DNA from: Ancylobacter sp. SL191
Lineage (GTDB): Bacteria; Pseudomonadota; Alphaproteobacteria; Rhizobiales; Xanthobacteraceae
Assembly: GCF_026625645.1 (NCBI RefSeq)
Contig: NZ_CP113056.1
Location: 3,013,001-3,077,000 of the forward strand
Direction of reading: 5' to 3'
Length of the DNA stretch: 64,000 nucleotides
The notes beneath the pieces are model-generated. The model was not told the DNA's origin and made no database searches. It saw only the letters and a list, made by a program, of their open reading frames with translations. Below, in pieces: positions 45,230-55,311 of this stretch. The translations under genes were made by a program, and so were the position numbers. Every line of letters begins with the position of its first letter. The stretch's first letter is position 1.

Positions 45230-45882
45230 AGCCCCTTCTCCTCGTCAACCCCAACACCAATGTCGATACCACCGCCGCGATGCTGGACATCGCCCGCGCC
45301 AGCCTGCAGGACGTCCGGGTCGAGGCGCTAACCGCCCGGTTCGGCGCACCGCTCATCACCAACGAGACCGCGCTGGCGGAAGCCGGGCGCGCCGTCCTCG
45401 ATCTGGTCCCTCACATGGGCGCGGCGGCCGGTGTCATCGTTGCCGCCTTTGGTGATCCGGGGCTGTCCGCCTTGCGACGGCAGATCGCCGTTCCCGCCAC
45501 TGGCCTCGCCGAAGCGGGAATGGCGGAAGCGGGGGAGGCCGGACGCCGCTTCGCGGTGGTCACCACGACGCCCGAGCTCGTTGCCGCAATCGCGCGTTCC
45601 GCCGAGGCGTATGGCCATGGCCCGGCCTTTCTCGGCACCTTTCTCACACCGGGCGACCCGCGCGAGGTGATGGCGGAGCCTGGGCGGCTCGTCGAAGCTC
45701 TGGCCAAGGCCTGTAGCCGCGCGGTCGAAGCGGGTGCCGAGGCGGTCGTCATCGGCGGCGGCCCTCTGGCTCTTGCGGCCCGCGCTCTTTCGGGCCGGCG
45801 GGATGTGCGGCTCATCGAGCCGCTGCCTGCGGCTCTGCGCCTCGCTCACAGGCGCGCCATGGAAGCTGGAGCCCTCGCATGA
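45226..45882 (+). CDS. Asp/Glu/hydantoin racemase family protein lacking catalytic cysteines
   Basis: A 218-residue protein with the family start LLVNPNTN, TNETALAEAG and FGDPGL. Active family members use two cysteines: one in an (A)CFGDPG-type motif and one in a VVLGC-type motif. Here the first position is Ala74 (VAAFGDPG) and the second is in IGGGP (176-180) with no Cys; the only cysteine is at 163. Normal proton-swap racemisation is therefore doubtful. It may be a hydrolase-, decarboxylase- or binding-type relative. It is coupled on both sides by 4-base overlaps, so it is still expected to be expressed with the pathway. Confidence 0.8.
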   Translation: MKPLLLVNPNTNVDTTAAMLDIARASLQDVRVEALTARFGAPLITNETALAEAGRAVLDLVPHMGAAAGVIVAAFGDPGLSALRRQIAVPATGLAEAGMAEAGEAGRRFAVVTTTPELVAAIARSAEAYGHGPAFLGTFLTPGDPREVMAEPGRLVEALAKACSRAVEAGAEAVVIGGGPLALAARALSGRRDVRLIEPLPAALRLAHRRAMEAGALA

Positions 45883-47381
45883 CCACTACTCTGCTGCGTG
45901 CCGACCACGTGCTTCTTGGCTTTGCTGCCGATGGTCGCCCTGAGTGGCTCAGCGACGCGGGCCTGCTCATCGAGGACGGGCAGATCCGCGACATCGGCGA
46001 CGGCCCCGCCCTTGCGCGGGCCCACCCCAAGGCGGCGACGCACGGGGGGCGGGGGTTCGTCGCGATCCCGGGCCTGATCAACGCGCATCATCATGTTGGC
46101 CTGACCCCGTTCCAGCTTGGTTCACCCGACCATCCGCTGGAACTATGGTTCGCCAGCCGGCTCGGGCTGCGCGATGTCGATATGCGGCTCGACACTCTCT
46201 ATTCCGCTTTTGAGATGATCGCCTCGGGCGTCACCACGGTTCAGCACCTGCATTCGCGCGTGCCAGGTGGGCTTGAGGCGGTGCTGGCGACGGCCGAGCG
46301 GGTGATCGGCGCTTATGGCGAGATCGGTATGCGCGCCTCCTACTCATTCGCGCTGCGCGATCAAAACCGGCTCGTCTACGAGGCGGACGAGGCCTTCCTC
46401 GCGCGGCTTCCGCCGGAGCTGCGGCCCGGGCTCGCCGCCTATTTCGCCCGTTTCGCCCAGCCGCTTTCCGACCAGATCGAGGTGTTCCATGAACTTCGCC
46501 GGCGTCACGCTGATAACGGGCGCATAGCCATACAGATCGCGCCCTCCAATCTGCATTGGCTCTCCGATGCTGCGCTGGCAAGCGCCGCCGAGATCGCCGC
46601 CGAGACGGGCGCGCCGATGCATATGCATCTGCTGGAGACGCCCTACCAGAAGGCCTACGCCCTGAAGCGCACCGGTGGGTCCCCGCTCGCCCACATTCAT
46701 CGTTTCGGGCTGACCGGTCCGCACCTCACCCTCGGCCACGGCGTGTGGATGAGCGAGGAGGACATGGAGATCTGCGCCCATACCGGCACGCGCATCTGCC
46801 ACAACTGCTCATCCAATCTACGGCTGAAGAGCGGCACCGCACCGGTGAACCGCTTCAGAGCTCACAGCATTCCCGTTGCTCTCGGCATTGACGAGGCGGG
46901 GATCAATGATGACCGCGATATGCTGCAGGAGATGCGCCTTGCCCTGCGCGTGCATCGCCAGCCCGGCATCGACAGTCCCCATCCGAGCGCAGCGGACATC
47001 CTGCGCATGGCTACAGAGCACGGCGCGGGAACGACACCCTTCGGCAGCTTCATAGGCCAGCTGCGCCCCGGCAGCGCCGCCGATATCGTGCTGCTCGACT
47101 GGGAGCGTCTGGTCTATCCCTATCAGGACCCCGATTTGGCGCTAGAAGACGTGCTGGTGTACCGCGCGAAGCGCGAGTGCGTGGATACGGTGATAGTGGG
47201 GGGCGAGGTCATCTACACCAAGGGCACGTTCACCCGGGTCGACCGGGCGGAGACGCTGGCGGAGATCCACCGGCGCTTGAAGGTGACGCCCACGTCGGCG
47301 GAACTCGACCGGCGGCATCTCGCAGCACAGTTATTGCCCCATGTGCGTGCGTTCTATGATGGCTATATCGGTCTATTATGA
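45879..47381 (+). CDS. Amidohydrolase (TrzA/8-oxoguanine deaminase-like)
   Basis: A 500-residue cytoplasmic metal hydrolase of the cyclic amidine/guanine deaminase class. Metal motif AHHHVG lies near residues 69-74; further ligand regions are MHMHLLE (about 248-254), LGHGVWM (about 286) and GIDEAG (about 335). Members deaminate purines, triazines or related rings, releasing ammonia. It is the last gene of the run and ends 6 bases past the 3' end of the convergent integrase remnant. Its C-terminal part has the usual urease-like composite domain (GSAADIVLLD). Exact substrate unknown; with PuuE-like neighbours, a purine- or hydantoin-type ring is plausible. Confidence 0.85.
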   Translation: MTTTLLRADHVLLGFAADGRPEWLSDAGLLIEDGQIRDIGDGPALARAHPKAATHGGRGFVAIPGLINAHHHVGLTPFQLGSPDHPLELWFASRLGLRDVDMRLDTLYSAFEMIASGVTTVQHLHSRVPGGLEAVLATAERVIGAYGEIGMRASYSFALRDQNRLVYEADEAFLARLPPELRPGLAAYFARFAQPLSDQIEVFHELRRRHADNGRIAIQIAPSNLHWLSDAALASAAEIAAETGAPMHMHLLETPYQKAYALKRTGGSPLAHIHRFGLTGPHLTLGHGVWMSEEDMEICAHTGTRICHNCSSNLRLKSGTAPVNRFRAHSIPVALGIDEAGINDDRDMLQEMRLALRVHRQPGIDSPHPSAADILRMATEHGAGTTPFGSFIGQLRPGSAADIVLLDWERLVYPYQDPDLALEDVLVYRAKRECVDTVIVGGEVIYTKGTFTRVDRAETLAEIHRRLKVTPTSAELDRRHLAAQLLPHVRAFYDGYIGLL

Positions 47382-48680
47382 GATCGGAGGGCTGCGAGAC
47401 GCGGACGGCCTTACCGAACCGCCTGAAGTCGCAGGCAGGCGCTGTGAAACCTCTGTGGCGCGGGCTTCGGCGATGGCGCTCCCTCGAAGCCGATCCAACT
47501 CGTCTGCCCACCACTGCATCATCAACACGCGTTCGTCCCAATGCTCGCCGCGGGTATATGCCCGGCGCACATTATTGCCCTCAACGTGGGCGAGCTGCCG
47601 CTCAATCGTGTCGGGATGCCAGCGCCGGCTCTCATTGGCGAGCGTGGCAAACGCGGCCCGAAAACCGTGGGCGGTCATTTCCTCCGCCCCTATATCCAAG
47701 CGGCGTAGCGCGAAGTTCAGAGTGTTCTCGCTCATCGGCTTCCTAACCGAGACGGTCGCCGGAAACACGAAGAAACTGATCCCCCTTCGGGTGGCGTCGC
47801 GCAACTCCTGCAAGGTGGCCACGGCCTGTAAGGGCAGGGGCGTGCGGTGTGGTCGGCGCATCTTGGTTCGGCCGGCTGGAACGGTCCAGACCCCCGCTTC
47901 AAGGTCAATCTCGTCTCACGTGGCGGCGCGGAGTTCGCCGGGACGGAGCGCAAGCAGGGCGAGCAGCTTCAGGCCTGCGACCGTCGTTTCCTGACCCTTC
48001 TTCCAGCGATAGATGGCCGCCATAAGCTCGCCAAGCCGCTTCGGGCGTGTGATGGCGGCGCGGTGCTTGGTCGTGGGTGCGAGAAGTGCGCCTCGCAGAT
48101 CGGCCGTCACATCCCGTTCGGCGCGGCTGGTTGCGATCGCATAACGGAAGACCTGACCGATGATGCTGCGGGAGCGGCGCGCAGTCTCGTAGTGCCCTTT
48201 GACCTCCACCGCCCGCAGGACGGCAAGGATCTCTGGCGGTGTGATCTCGGCGATGGGGCGGTTGCGAAGAGGGGCTGCGATTTCCTCCAGCAGCCAGTGC
48301 GCCTTCAGGAGGGTGGCCTCGGCTCGCCCTTCCTTGGTCATCTTGTCGATGAACTCCGTCGCAATGACACCGAAGGTGCTCGTTGCGGCCGCGACAGACG
48401 CCGCGACGGCGGCTTTGTTGGCTCGTTTGTTGGCTCCAGGGTCTACTCCCGAGGTCAACAACCTCTTGGCTTCGTCGCGCAGCCGCCGGGCATCGGCCAG
48501 CGAAATGAGCGGATAGGGCCCATGGGTGAGTTTCTTCTGTTTGCCCGCGAATCTGTAGGCCTGCTGCCAGACCCGGGCGCCGTTGGGCTTCACGAAAAGA
48601 TAGAGGCCGCCACCGTCGGAAAGTTTGTATTCGCCTTCCCGGCCTTTGGCCGTCCGGCACGCTGCATCTGACAAGGCCAT
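47376..48680 (-). pseudogene. P4-type tyrosine integrase with an in-frame TGA
   Basis: A minus-strand frame of 435 codons interrupted only by TGA at 47916-47918. The N-terminal half (from ATG 48680) has the DUF4102 arm-binding domain (SDGGGLYLFVKPNG) and reaches LRPGELR, the box I arginine. The C-terminal half has HGFR (box II) and a tyrosine in RRAYTRGE. The frame continues directly after the stop with DEIDLEAG, and family members have Trp at the stop position, so TGG to TGA is the simplest change. All catalytic residues remain, but a full product needs readthrough. It points towards tRNA-Asn, as in tRNA-integrated islands. Confidence 0.85.
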
Positions 48681-48849
48681 GTTCGCTCTCCCTGCTGATC
48701 GCTGGGATCACGAAAACACGGCCTGCAGGCCAACAACAAGGCCAACAAATTCGCGGGATGGGGTGGCTCTGGCTGAGCCCGGCTCGGACAGCGAGCGGAG
48801 GCTGGAGAAGAAATTATCCAGCCAATTCAAGGGATAGCAAGACGATCTG

Positions 48850-48879
48850 GGAAAAGCTGAGCCGCCCCGGAAACGGGGG
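48850..48879 (-). terminator. Possible terminator after tRNA-Asn
   Basis: On the minus strand, CCCCG-TTTC-CGGGG (48878-48865 read right to left) is followed by a short CTTTT tract. It lies just downstream of the tRNA 3' end. The stem is short and the T-tract weak. Confidence 0.4.
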
Positions 48880-48881
48880 AG

Positions 48882-48957
48882 TGGCTCCCTGAGCAGGACT
48901 CGAACCTGCGACCATTCGATTAACAGTCGAACGCTCTACCAACTGAGCTATCAGGGA
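48882..48957 (-). tRNA. tRNA-Asn (GTT)
   Basis: A 76-base minus-strand cloverleaf with encoded CCA. The acceptor stem pairs TCCCTGA with TCAGGGA, the D-loop has AGCTCAGTTGGTAGAGC, the anticodon loop is CTGTTAA (anticodon GTT), and the T-arm reads GGTTCGAGTCC. It is the probable integration target of the adjacent integrase. Confidence 0.97.
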
Positions 48958-49048
48958 CCGGAGGCGCGGCTGAGCGCCTCGGAGGCCGGCGATATAGCAA
49001 CGCGTTCTCGGTTTGTGAAGTCGCAACCGCGTGGCCTGTGGATATTAA

Positions 49049-50848
<1,800 letters not shown>

Positions 50849-51059
50849 CAGGCAGTTCCTCTGCAGAGAGCCATCGCGGCGCCGGAACCTCCGGGCGCGG
50901 CTCGATCGCGGTCCGCCCAGGGCGGCGGCCTCATCAACGACGATCGGCGGGCGTTGTCAAACCAACCCGCCCGTGCATGGGGCGAGCTTTGGCAAGGTGT
51001 AGCGTGGACGACACGCGCCGCCGGTTACCGTGAGACGGCCCGGCGGCGCGTGCGTGAAC

Positions 51060-51133
51060 TGGAGGCCACGGAGGGAATCGAACCCCCGTACGCGGATTTG
51101 CAGTCCGCTGCGTAACCACTCCGCCACGTGGCC
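51060..51133 (-). tRNA. tRNA-Cys (GCA)
   Basis: A 74-base minus-strand cloverleaf with encoded CCA. The acceptor stem GGCCACG pairs with CGTGGCC, the anticodon loop is CTGCAAA (anticodon GCA), and the T-arm reads GGTTCGATTCC. The D-arm has TGGCGGAGTGGTTACGCA, as is usual for bacterial tRNA-Cys. Confidence 0.97.
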
Positions 51134-51397
51134 GATCGGTGCGCGGGATGTCTCCCGACCGATGGACCGGGCGCCTCATAACAGAGCCTTTCGGGATCGG
51201 CAACGCACCTTGGGCTCGCCATCCCCATCGCGTGAGCGCCGCGGGGACCGGGCAGGGGCCTGCCGGCTGTGCGCGGCGGTGGTCCGCGACATTGGAATCC
51301 TTCGACAAGGCTTGCATTGCGCCCGCGCGTGTCGCAATTCTCCTGCGACGTTACCGCCCGTGCGCCCGTGGCGCCCGGACTTGCCGAGGTTCCCCGA

Positions 51398-52060
51398 ATG
51401 ATCGATTTCGCTGAGATGCGTCGTGCCATGGTGGACGCGCAGGTGCGCGCCAACGACGTGACCGACCTGCGCATCGTCGCCGCCATGATGGAGACCCCGC
51501 GCGAGCGCTTCGTTCCTGCGTCTCTCACGAACTTCGCCTATATCGACGATGACCTGATGGTGAAGGACGGCCAGCCGGCCCGTTATCTGGTCGAGCCGAT
51601 GGTCCTCGCGAAGCTACTGCAGGCGGCTGAGATCGGGCCGGATGCGCTGGTGCTCGATGTCGGCGCGGCCACCGGCTATTCGACCGCCGTGCTGGCCAAG
51701 CTCTCCGGTCAGGTGGTGTCGCTCGAGGAAGACGCGGAGCTCGCGGCGCTGGGCTCGGCGGTGCTGGTCGATCTGGGTCTTCTGAACGCCGCCTATGTTC
51801 AGGGCCCGATGACCGCCGGCTGGGCGGGCGAAGCGCCCTATGACGTCATCTTCATCAATGGCTCGGTGGACGAGGTGCCGGCGGCTTTGTTCGCGCAGCT
51901 CAAGCCCGGCGGTCGGCTCGTCGCCGTGGTCGGTCGCGGCCGCGCCGGGCGCGCCACCGTGTTCACCAACACGCCCGGCGGTGTCGGCTCGCGTATTGTA
52001 TTCGACGCTGGCGTGCCCACGCTCCCCGGTTTCGAGGCGCGTCCCGGCTTCGTTTTCTGA
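51398..52060 (+). CDS. pcm: Protein-L-isoaspartate O-methyltransferase family protein
   Basis: A 220-residue methyltransferase. The N-terminus has the family pattern MRRAMVDAQVRANDV and V-x-x-A-M-x-x-x-P-R-E-x-F-V-P. The SAM-binding motif I is DVGAATGYST near residue 87. The canonical role is methylation of isoaspartyl residues in damaged proteins for repair. The start at 51398 is the first ATG matching the family; upstream in-frame sequence is unrelated. This compact PCMT directly upstream of a TolC-family gene is a common alphaproteobacterial arrangement. Confidence 0.88.
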   Translation: MIDFAEMRRAMVDAQVRANDVTDLRIVAAMMETPRERFVPASLTNFAYIDDDLMVKDGQPARYLVEPMVLAKLLQAAEIGPDALVLDVGAATGYSTAVLAKLSGQVVSLEEDAELAALGSAVLVDLGLLNAAYVQGPMTAGWAGEAPYDVIFINGSVDEVPAALFAQLKPGGRLVAVVGRGRAGRATVFTNTPGGVGSRIVFDAGVPTLPGFEARPGFVF

Positions 52061-52244
52061 GCGTTTCCGAACCTGCTGTGGCTGAACTGCCGCGCGTGCG
52101 ACTAAAACGTCGGGATGAGCGGTGAGGGCGGTTCACAGTGCCTACCCGAACCCCTATTCTGATGCTGCGTCAGACGTGAATCAGAAGAGTCTCCCTGGGG
52201 GCAGGTGACTCCGGACAAGTAATGCGTTCGCAGGGGTTTGGACC

Positions 52245-53654
52245 ATGTGGCTGTCAGCTACCGGGGGCAGGATCGTCGTGTTTACGGCGGTCTCATTTTT
52301 CGGTGCCTTCTCGCTTCCGGCGCACGCGCAGACCCTGGAGCAGGCTCTCGCCGCCGCCTACAAGAACAATCCGACGCTGAATTCGCAGCGCGCCGCCACG
52401 CGGGCGACCGATGAGTATGTGCCGATCGCGCTGGCCGGCTACCGGCCGCAGGTGTTCGGCAGCGCCTATGTCGGCACCCAGTGGGCCGAGACCCGTGTCG
52501 ATTCGGGCTATGCCGCTCTTCAGGGCAATCAGGCGATCAGCAACAACCGCACCGACCCCAGCGGCGTCGGCGTGACGATCAGCCAGACCATTTATAACGG
52601 TTTGCGCACGGCGAATTCGGTGCGTAGCGCCGAGTCGCAGGTGAAGGGCCAGCGCGAATTGCTGCGCAACACCGAGCAGCTCGTCCTGCTCGATGCCGCC
52701 ACCGCCTATATGAACGTGCTGCAGAACGCCGCGCTGGTGGAACTGCAGAAGCAGAACCTGGAAGCGCTGCGCGAGGAACTGCGCGCCGCCCGCGACCGCT
52801 TCGCGGTGGGTGAGATCACCCGTACCGACGTCGCCCAGGCCGAGGCGAGCGTCGCCGATGCGCAGAGCCAGTTGGCTCTCGCCGACGCCAACCTGAACAG
52901 CGCCAATGCGGTCTTCTTCCAGGTCATCGGCCTGAAGCCGACCAAGCTGTCCCCCGGTCGGCCGATCGACGGCCTGCTGCCCAAGACGCTGCCTGCCGCG
53001 GTGAGCACGGGTATCGGCAGCCATCCCGCGGTGAAGTCGGCCGAGTTCGCCGTCGATGCGGCCGTGGCCAATGTCAAGGTGGCGGAAGCCGCCCTGTCGC
53101 CGACGCTGACGCTGAACGGCTCCGCCTCGTCCGACTACAACAGCGCCCAGTACACCGAGCGCCAGACAGCGGCGTCGGCGACGCTGAACCTCTCCGTGCC
53201 GATCTATCAGGGCGGCAGCGAGTTCGCGACGATCCGGCAGAGCAAGGAGACGCTCGGCCAGATGCGCATCGAGGTCGACGTGAACCGCGAGCAGGTTCGC
53301 GCCAATGTGGTGCAGTACTGGGGCAACCTCGAAGCCGCCAAGGCGGCCATCGAGTCGGCGCAGGCCTCCGTTGCCGCCAACGAGATCGCGCTGCGCGGCG
53401 TGCGCGAGGAATGGCGCGTCGGCCAGCGCACCACGCTGGACGTGCTGAACGCGCAGACGGCGCTGTTCGACGCCCGCGCCAATCTCGTCATTGCCCAGCG
53501 TGACCGCGTGGTCGCGTCCTATGCGGTGCTGTCCGCCACTGGCCAGCTCAATTCCATGCGCCTTGGGCTCAAGGTCGCGACCTATAAGCCGCAGGTTCAC
53601 TACAATCAGGTGCGTGATGCCTGGATCGGCGTGCGCACGCCCGGTGGTCAGTGA
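52245..53654 (+). CDS. TolC-family outer membrane channel protein
   Basis: A 469-residue protein with a signal peptide ending near AHAQT and two outer-membrane-efflux repeats. Each repeat has long helices with the A-x-x-x-(N/D)-P-x-L-x-x-x-R pattern; YKNNPTLNSQRA is near the N-terminus, and helices around 150-220 and 345-410 form the tunnel. Such trimers serve type I secretion and efflux pumps. It could in principle serve the giant-protein cassette at the left, but its location in a conserved pcm-tolC-popZ-valS block suggests a general channel. Its own promoter probably lies in the 184-base gap upstream. Confidence 0.9.
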   Translation: MWLSATGGRIVVFTAVSFFGAFSLPAHAQTLEQALAAAYKNNPTLNSQRAATRATDEYVPIALAGYRPQVFGSAYVGTQWAETRVDSGYAALQGNQAISNNRTDPSGVGVTISQTIYNGLRTANSVRSAESQVKGQRELLRNTEQLVLLDAATAYMNVLQNAALVELQKQNLEALREELRAARDRFAVGEITRTDVAQAEASVADAQSQLALADANLNSANAVFFQVIGLKPTKLSPGRPIDGLLPKTLPAAVSTGIGSHPAVKSAEFAVDAAVANVKVAEAALSPTLTLNGSASSDYNSAQYTERQTAASATLNLSVPIYQGGSEFATIRQSKETLGQMRIEVDVNREQVRANVVQYWGNLEAAKAAIESAQASVAANEIALRGVREEWRVGQRTTLDVLNAQTALFDARANLVIAQRDRVVASYAVLSATGQLNSMRLGLKVATYKPQVHYNQVRDAWIGVRTPGGQ

Positions 53655-53688
53655 CAGCTTGAGGCAAGGCTTTCGCCGCAGGATTGAG

Positions 53689-53714
53689 ACGGGTCGGCTT
53701 GCCGGCCCGTTTTG
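53689..53714 (+). terminator. Rho-independent terminator after the TolC-family gene
   Basis: ACGGGTCGG-CTTG-CCGGCCCGT forms a 9-base-pair stem (one G-T wobble) with a 4-base loop at 53689-53710, followed by TTTT. It ends transcription of the TolC-family gene. Confidence 0.75.
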
Positions 53715-53847
53715 CCATCCACAACAGCGATAGGGCCGTCCGTGGCGCCCTGCGTGACGCGGTGTCATATTCATGAAGCGTTAACGGGTGATTCGTGCGA
53801 GTCGCGGGCCCGGCACCGCAGAGTTGAGTTAGAACCGGGATCAGCGC

Positions 53848-55116
53848 ATGTCGGCGAGCGCGAGGGCAAACGAGCCATCCATGGAAGAGATTCTCGCCTC
53901 CATCCGGCGCATCATCTCCGACGAAGTCGCCAGCGGCTCGCGCGAGGCGCCTGCCTCGTCTCGCCCGATGGCGGTTGAGCGCAGCGCCGCCGATACAACG
54001 GGAGAGAATGCCCGTCGCGATCTGCCGGCCAGCCGCCGTCTCGCCGAGGAGGCGATCGATGCCGAGGCCGACCCTGAGAATGCTGCCGCGCATTTCGCCG
54101 TCGGGGATCATCTCAACGGCGCGGATGAGAACGGGCATCCGGGGGCGTCTCAGGCTCTCGCTGAGGACGATTCCGTGCCCGCGGCCGAGGTTTTCGCGCA
54201 GGCCGCCGACGCCCCGCCAATCGAGACCGCGCGTCCGCTGGCCGATCTGCCGGCTTTTGTCTCGCGCAGCGCGATGAACGCCGCGCGCAACGGCGGCTCC
54301 CTCGGCTACACGCCGGTGGGACGCCCCGTGGCCTCCGAGCCCTTCGTCAATGGCCGTCGCGCCGTTGCGACGCTTGCCGGCGAGCCGGCGAGCCGCATGG
54401 CCGAGGCGACCTTCACCCCGGCGCCGCGCCCCTCGCTGACCCGCCAGGCCGCCCGTGCCGCCGTGGCGCAGGCGCTGCCGGTCTTCGCGCCGGTGGAAGT
54501 TCCCGAACCTGCCGAGGTTCAGGATCAGGACGAGCGTTTCGCCGCAGCCCTTCTCGACCTCGATCTCGTCGAGCAGGCAGTGCAAGCGGAACTCGCCATC
54601 ATGTCCGGCGACGCGGCGGAGGCGGCTACCGTGGCTTCCGAGCCGACTCAGCCGATAGTGGCGGCGGAGACGGCCGATGTGGCCGAGTCGTCCGCTCCTG
54701 AGGCCGCGCCCGTCGCCGCCGATCACTCTTTTGAACCCTCGTCCGTCCCGGAGATCGCCGACATGCAGGTTCAAGCCAAGACGGGCCCCGTCTCGCGCAC
54801 GTCCTCGGTTGAGGGAACCGAGGACCGCCGGCCGGAGAACCGTGGCGAGCCGCGCTTCTTCCCGGCGCCGCGCCCGGCCGAGGCTCCCACCGCCGAGGCG
54901 CCGAACCGTCTGGTCTCCGGCACGACGACGACCGCCGTCTCCGCTGCCTTTGGCACGCTGGCGCGCGCCGTCGCCTCCAATTCCCGCACGGTGGACGATC
55001 TCGTGACCGAGGCGATCCGTCCGATGCTGAAGGAATGGCTGGACGAGAACCTGCCGGCGCTGGTCGAGCGTCTGGTGCGCGCCGAGATCGAGCGCGTCTC
55101 CCGCCAGGGGCTCTGA
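53848..55116 (+). CDS. popZ: PopZ/DUF2497 polar organising protein
   Basis: A 422-residue protein with the family's N-terminal helix EEILASIRRIISDE (about 13-26), a long disordered acidic Pro/Ala/Glu-rich linker, and a C-terminal helical region (about 375-422) with the DLVTEAIRPMLKEWLDENLP motif. In Caulobacter, PopZ forms a pole microdomain that anchors the chromosome through ParB. The linker is much longer than in Caulobacter (total 177 residues there). It precedes valS, a common arrangement in Hyphomicrobiales. Confidence 0.85.
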   Translation: MSASARANEPSMEEILASIRRIISDEVASGSREAPASSRPMAVERSAADTTGENARRDLPASRRLAEEAIDAEADPENAAAHFAVGDHLNGADENGHPGASQALAEDDSVPAAEVFAQAADAPPIETARPLADLPAFVSRSAMNAARNGGSLGYTPVGRPVASEPFVNGRRAVATLAGEPASRMAEATFTPAPRPSLTRQAARAAVAQALPVFAPVEVPEPAEVQDQDERFAAALLDLDLVEQAVQAELAIMSGDAAEAATVASEPTQPIVAAETADVAESSAPEAAPVAADHSFEPSSVPEIADMQVQAKTGPVSRTSSVEGTEDRRPENRGEPRFFPAPRPAEAPTAEAPNRLVSGTTTTAVSAAFGTLARAVASNSRTVDDLVTEAIRPMLKEWLDENLPALVERLVRAEIERVSRQGL

Positions 55117-55167
55117 CGCCGCAATCCGGTTGGGGGACGCCAGAGGCGCCCTCATCGTTGGTTTCAT

Positions 55168-55207
55168 AAAGGCCGCGTGGGCTGACTGCCGCGCGGCCTT
55201 TCCTTTT
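55168..55207 (+). terminator. Rho-independent terminator after popZ
   Basis: AAAGGCCGCG (55168-55177) pairs perfectly with CGCGGCCTTT (55192-55201) around a 14-base loop, followed by CCTTTT. It separates popZ from valS. Confidence 0.75.
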
Positions 55208-55311
55208 GCGCCGTTGTCTCCGCGCAGGGCTGAGTTGCGGTCTGCCCGTTGACTTGACGGCCCGGCTCCGCTTTCTGTCGCACCCATTCAACACGAGGTG
55301 CCGGAGCCAAA

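Larger units (their letters stand above)
32190..47381 (+). other. Catabolic locus for a nitrogen-linked sugar or ureide (inferred)
   Basis: This spans the divergent deoC remnant and 13 co-directional genes. Most junctions in the run overlap by 4 bases (ATGA or GTGA), with 8- and 13-base overlaps at two others, so it is probably one transcript with coupled translation. PotABCD-like uptake genes surround a SIS/PfkB pair; a second SIS/PfkB pair is followed by BtpA/SgcQ, two PuuE-like enzymes, a racemase-family protein and an amidohydrolase. SIS plus PfkB pairs are the known core of Amadori-compound breakdown (FrlB/FrlD, FraB/FraD). PuuE, racemase and amidohydrolase families belong to purine-ureide breakdown. 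The substrate is inferred only. Confidence 0.5.
26440..48881. mobile_element. Putative integrative island, boundaries uncertain
   Basis: A P4-type integrase lies immediately 3' of tRNA-Asn, the standard layout for tRNA-targeted islands. Element-type genes (tra remnants, AlpA-like, Fic) and a catabolic cassette fill the DNA to the left. I did not find a second copy of the tRNA 3' end in the gene-free gaps I inspected, so the left limit is unproven; 26440 is only the start of recognisable element DNA. The integrase and traA are both broken, so the island is probably fixed. Confidence 0.4.

Noticed and set aside
47916..47918. In-frame TGA of the integrase read as selenocysteine or programmed readthrough
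   Set aside because: The family has Trp here, no SECIS-like structure is evident, and neighbouring element genes are decayed, so a nonsense mutation is simpler.
52245..53654. TolC-family gene as a dedicated part of the giant-protein system
   Set aside because: It is 26 kb away in a conserved core block with pcm, popZ and valS; shared use is possible, but dedicated use has no support here.
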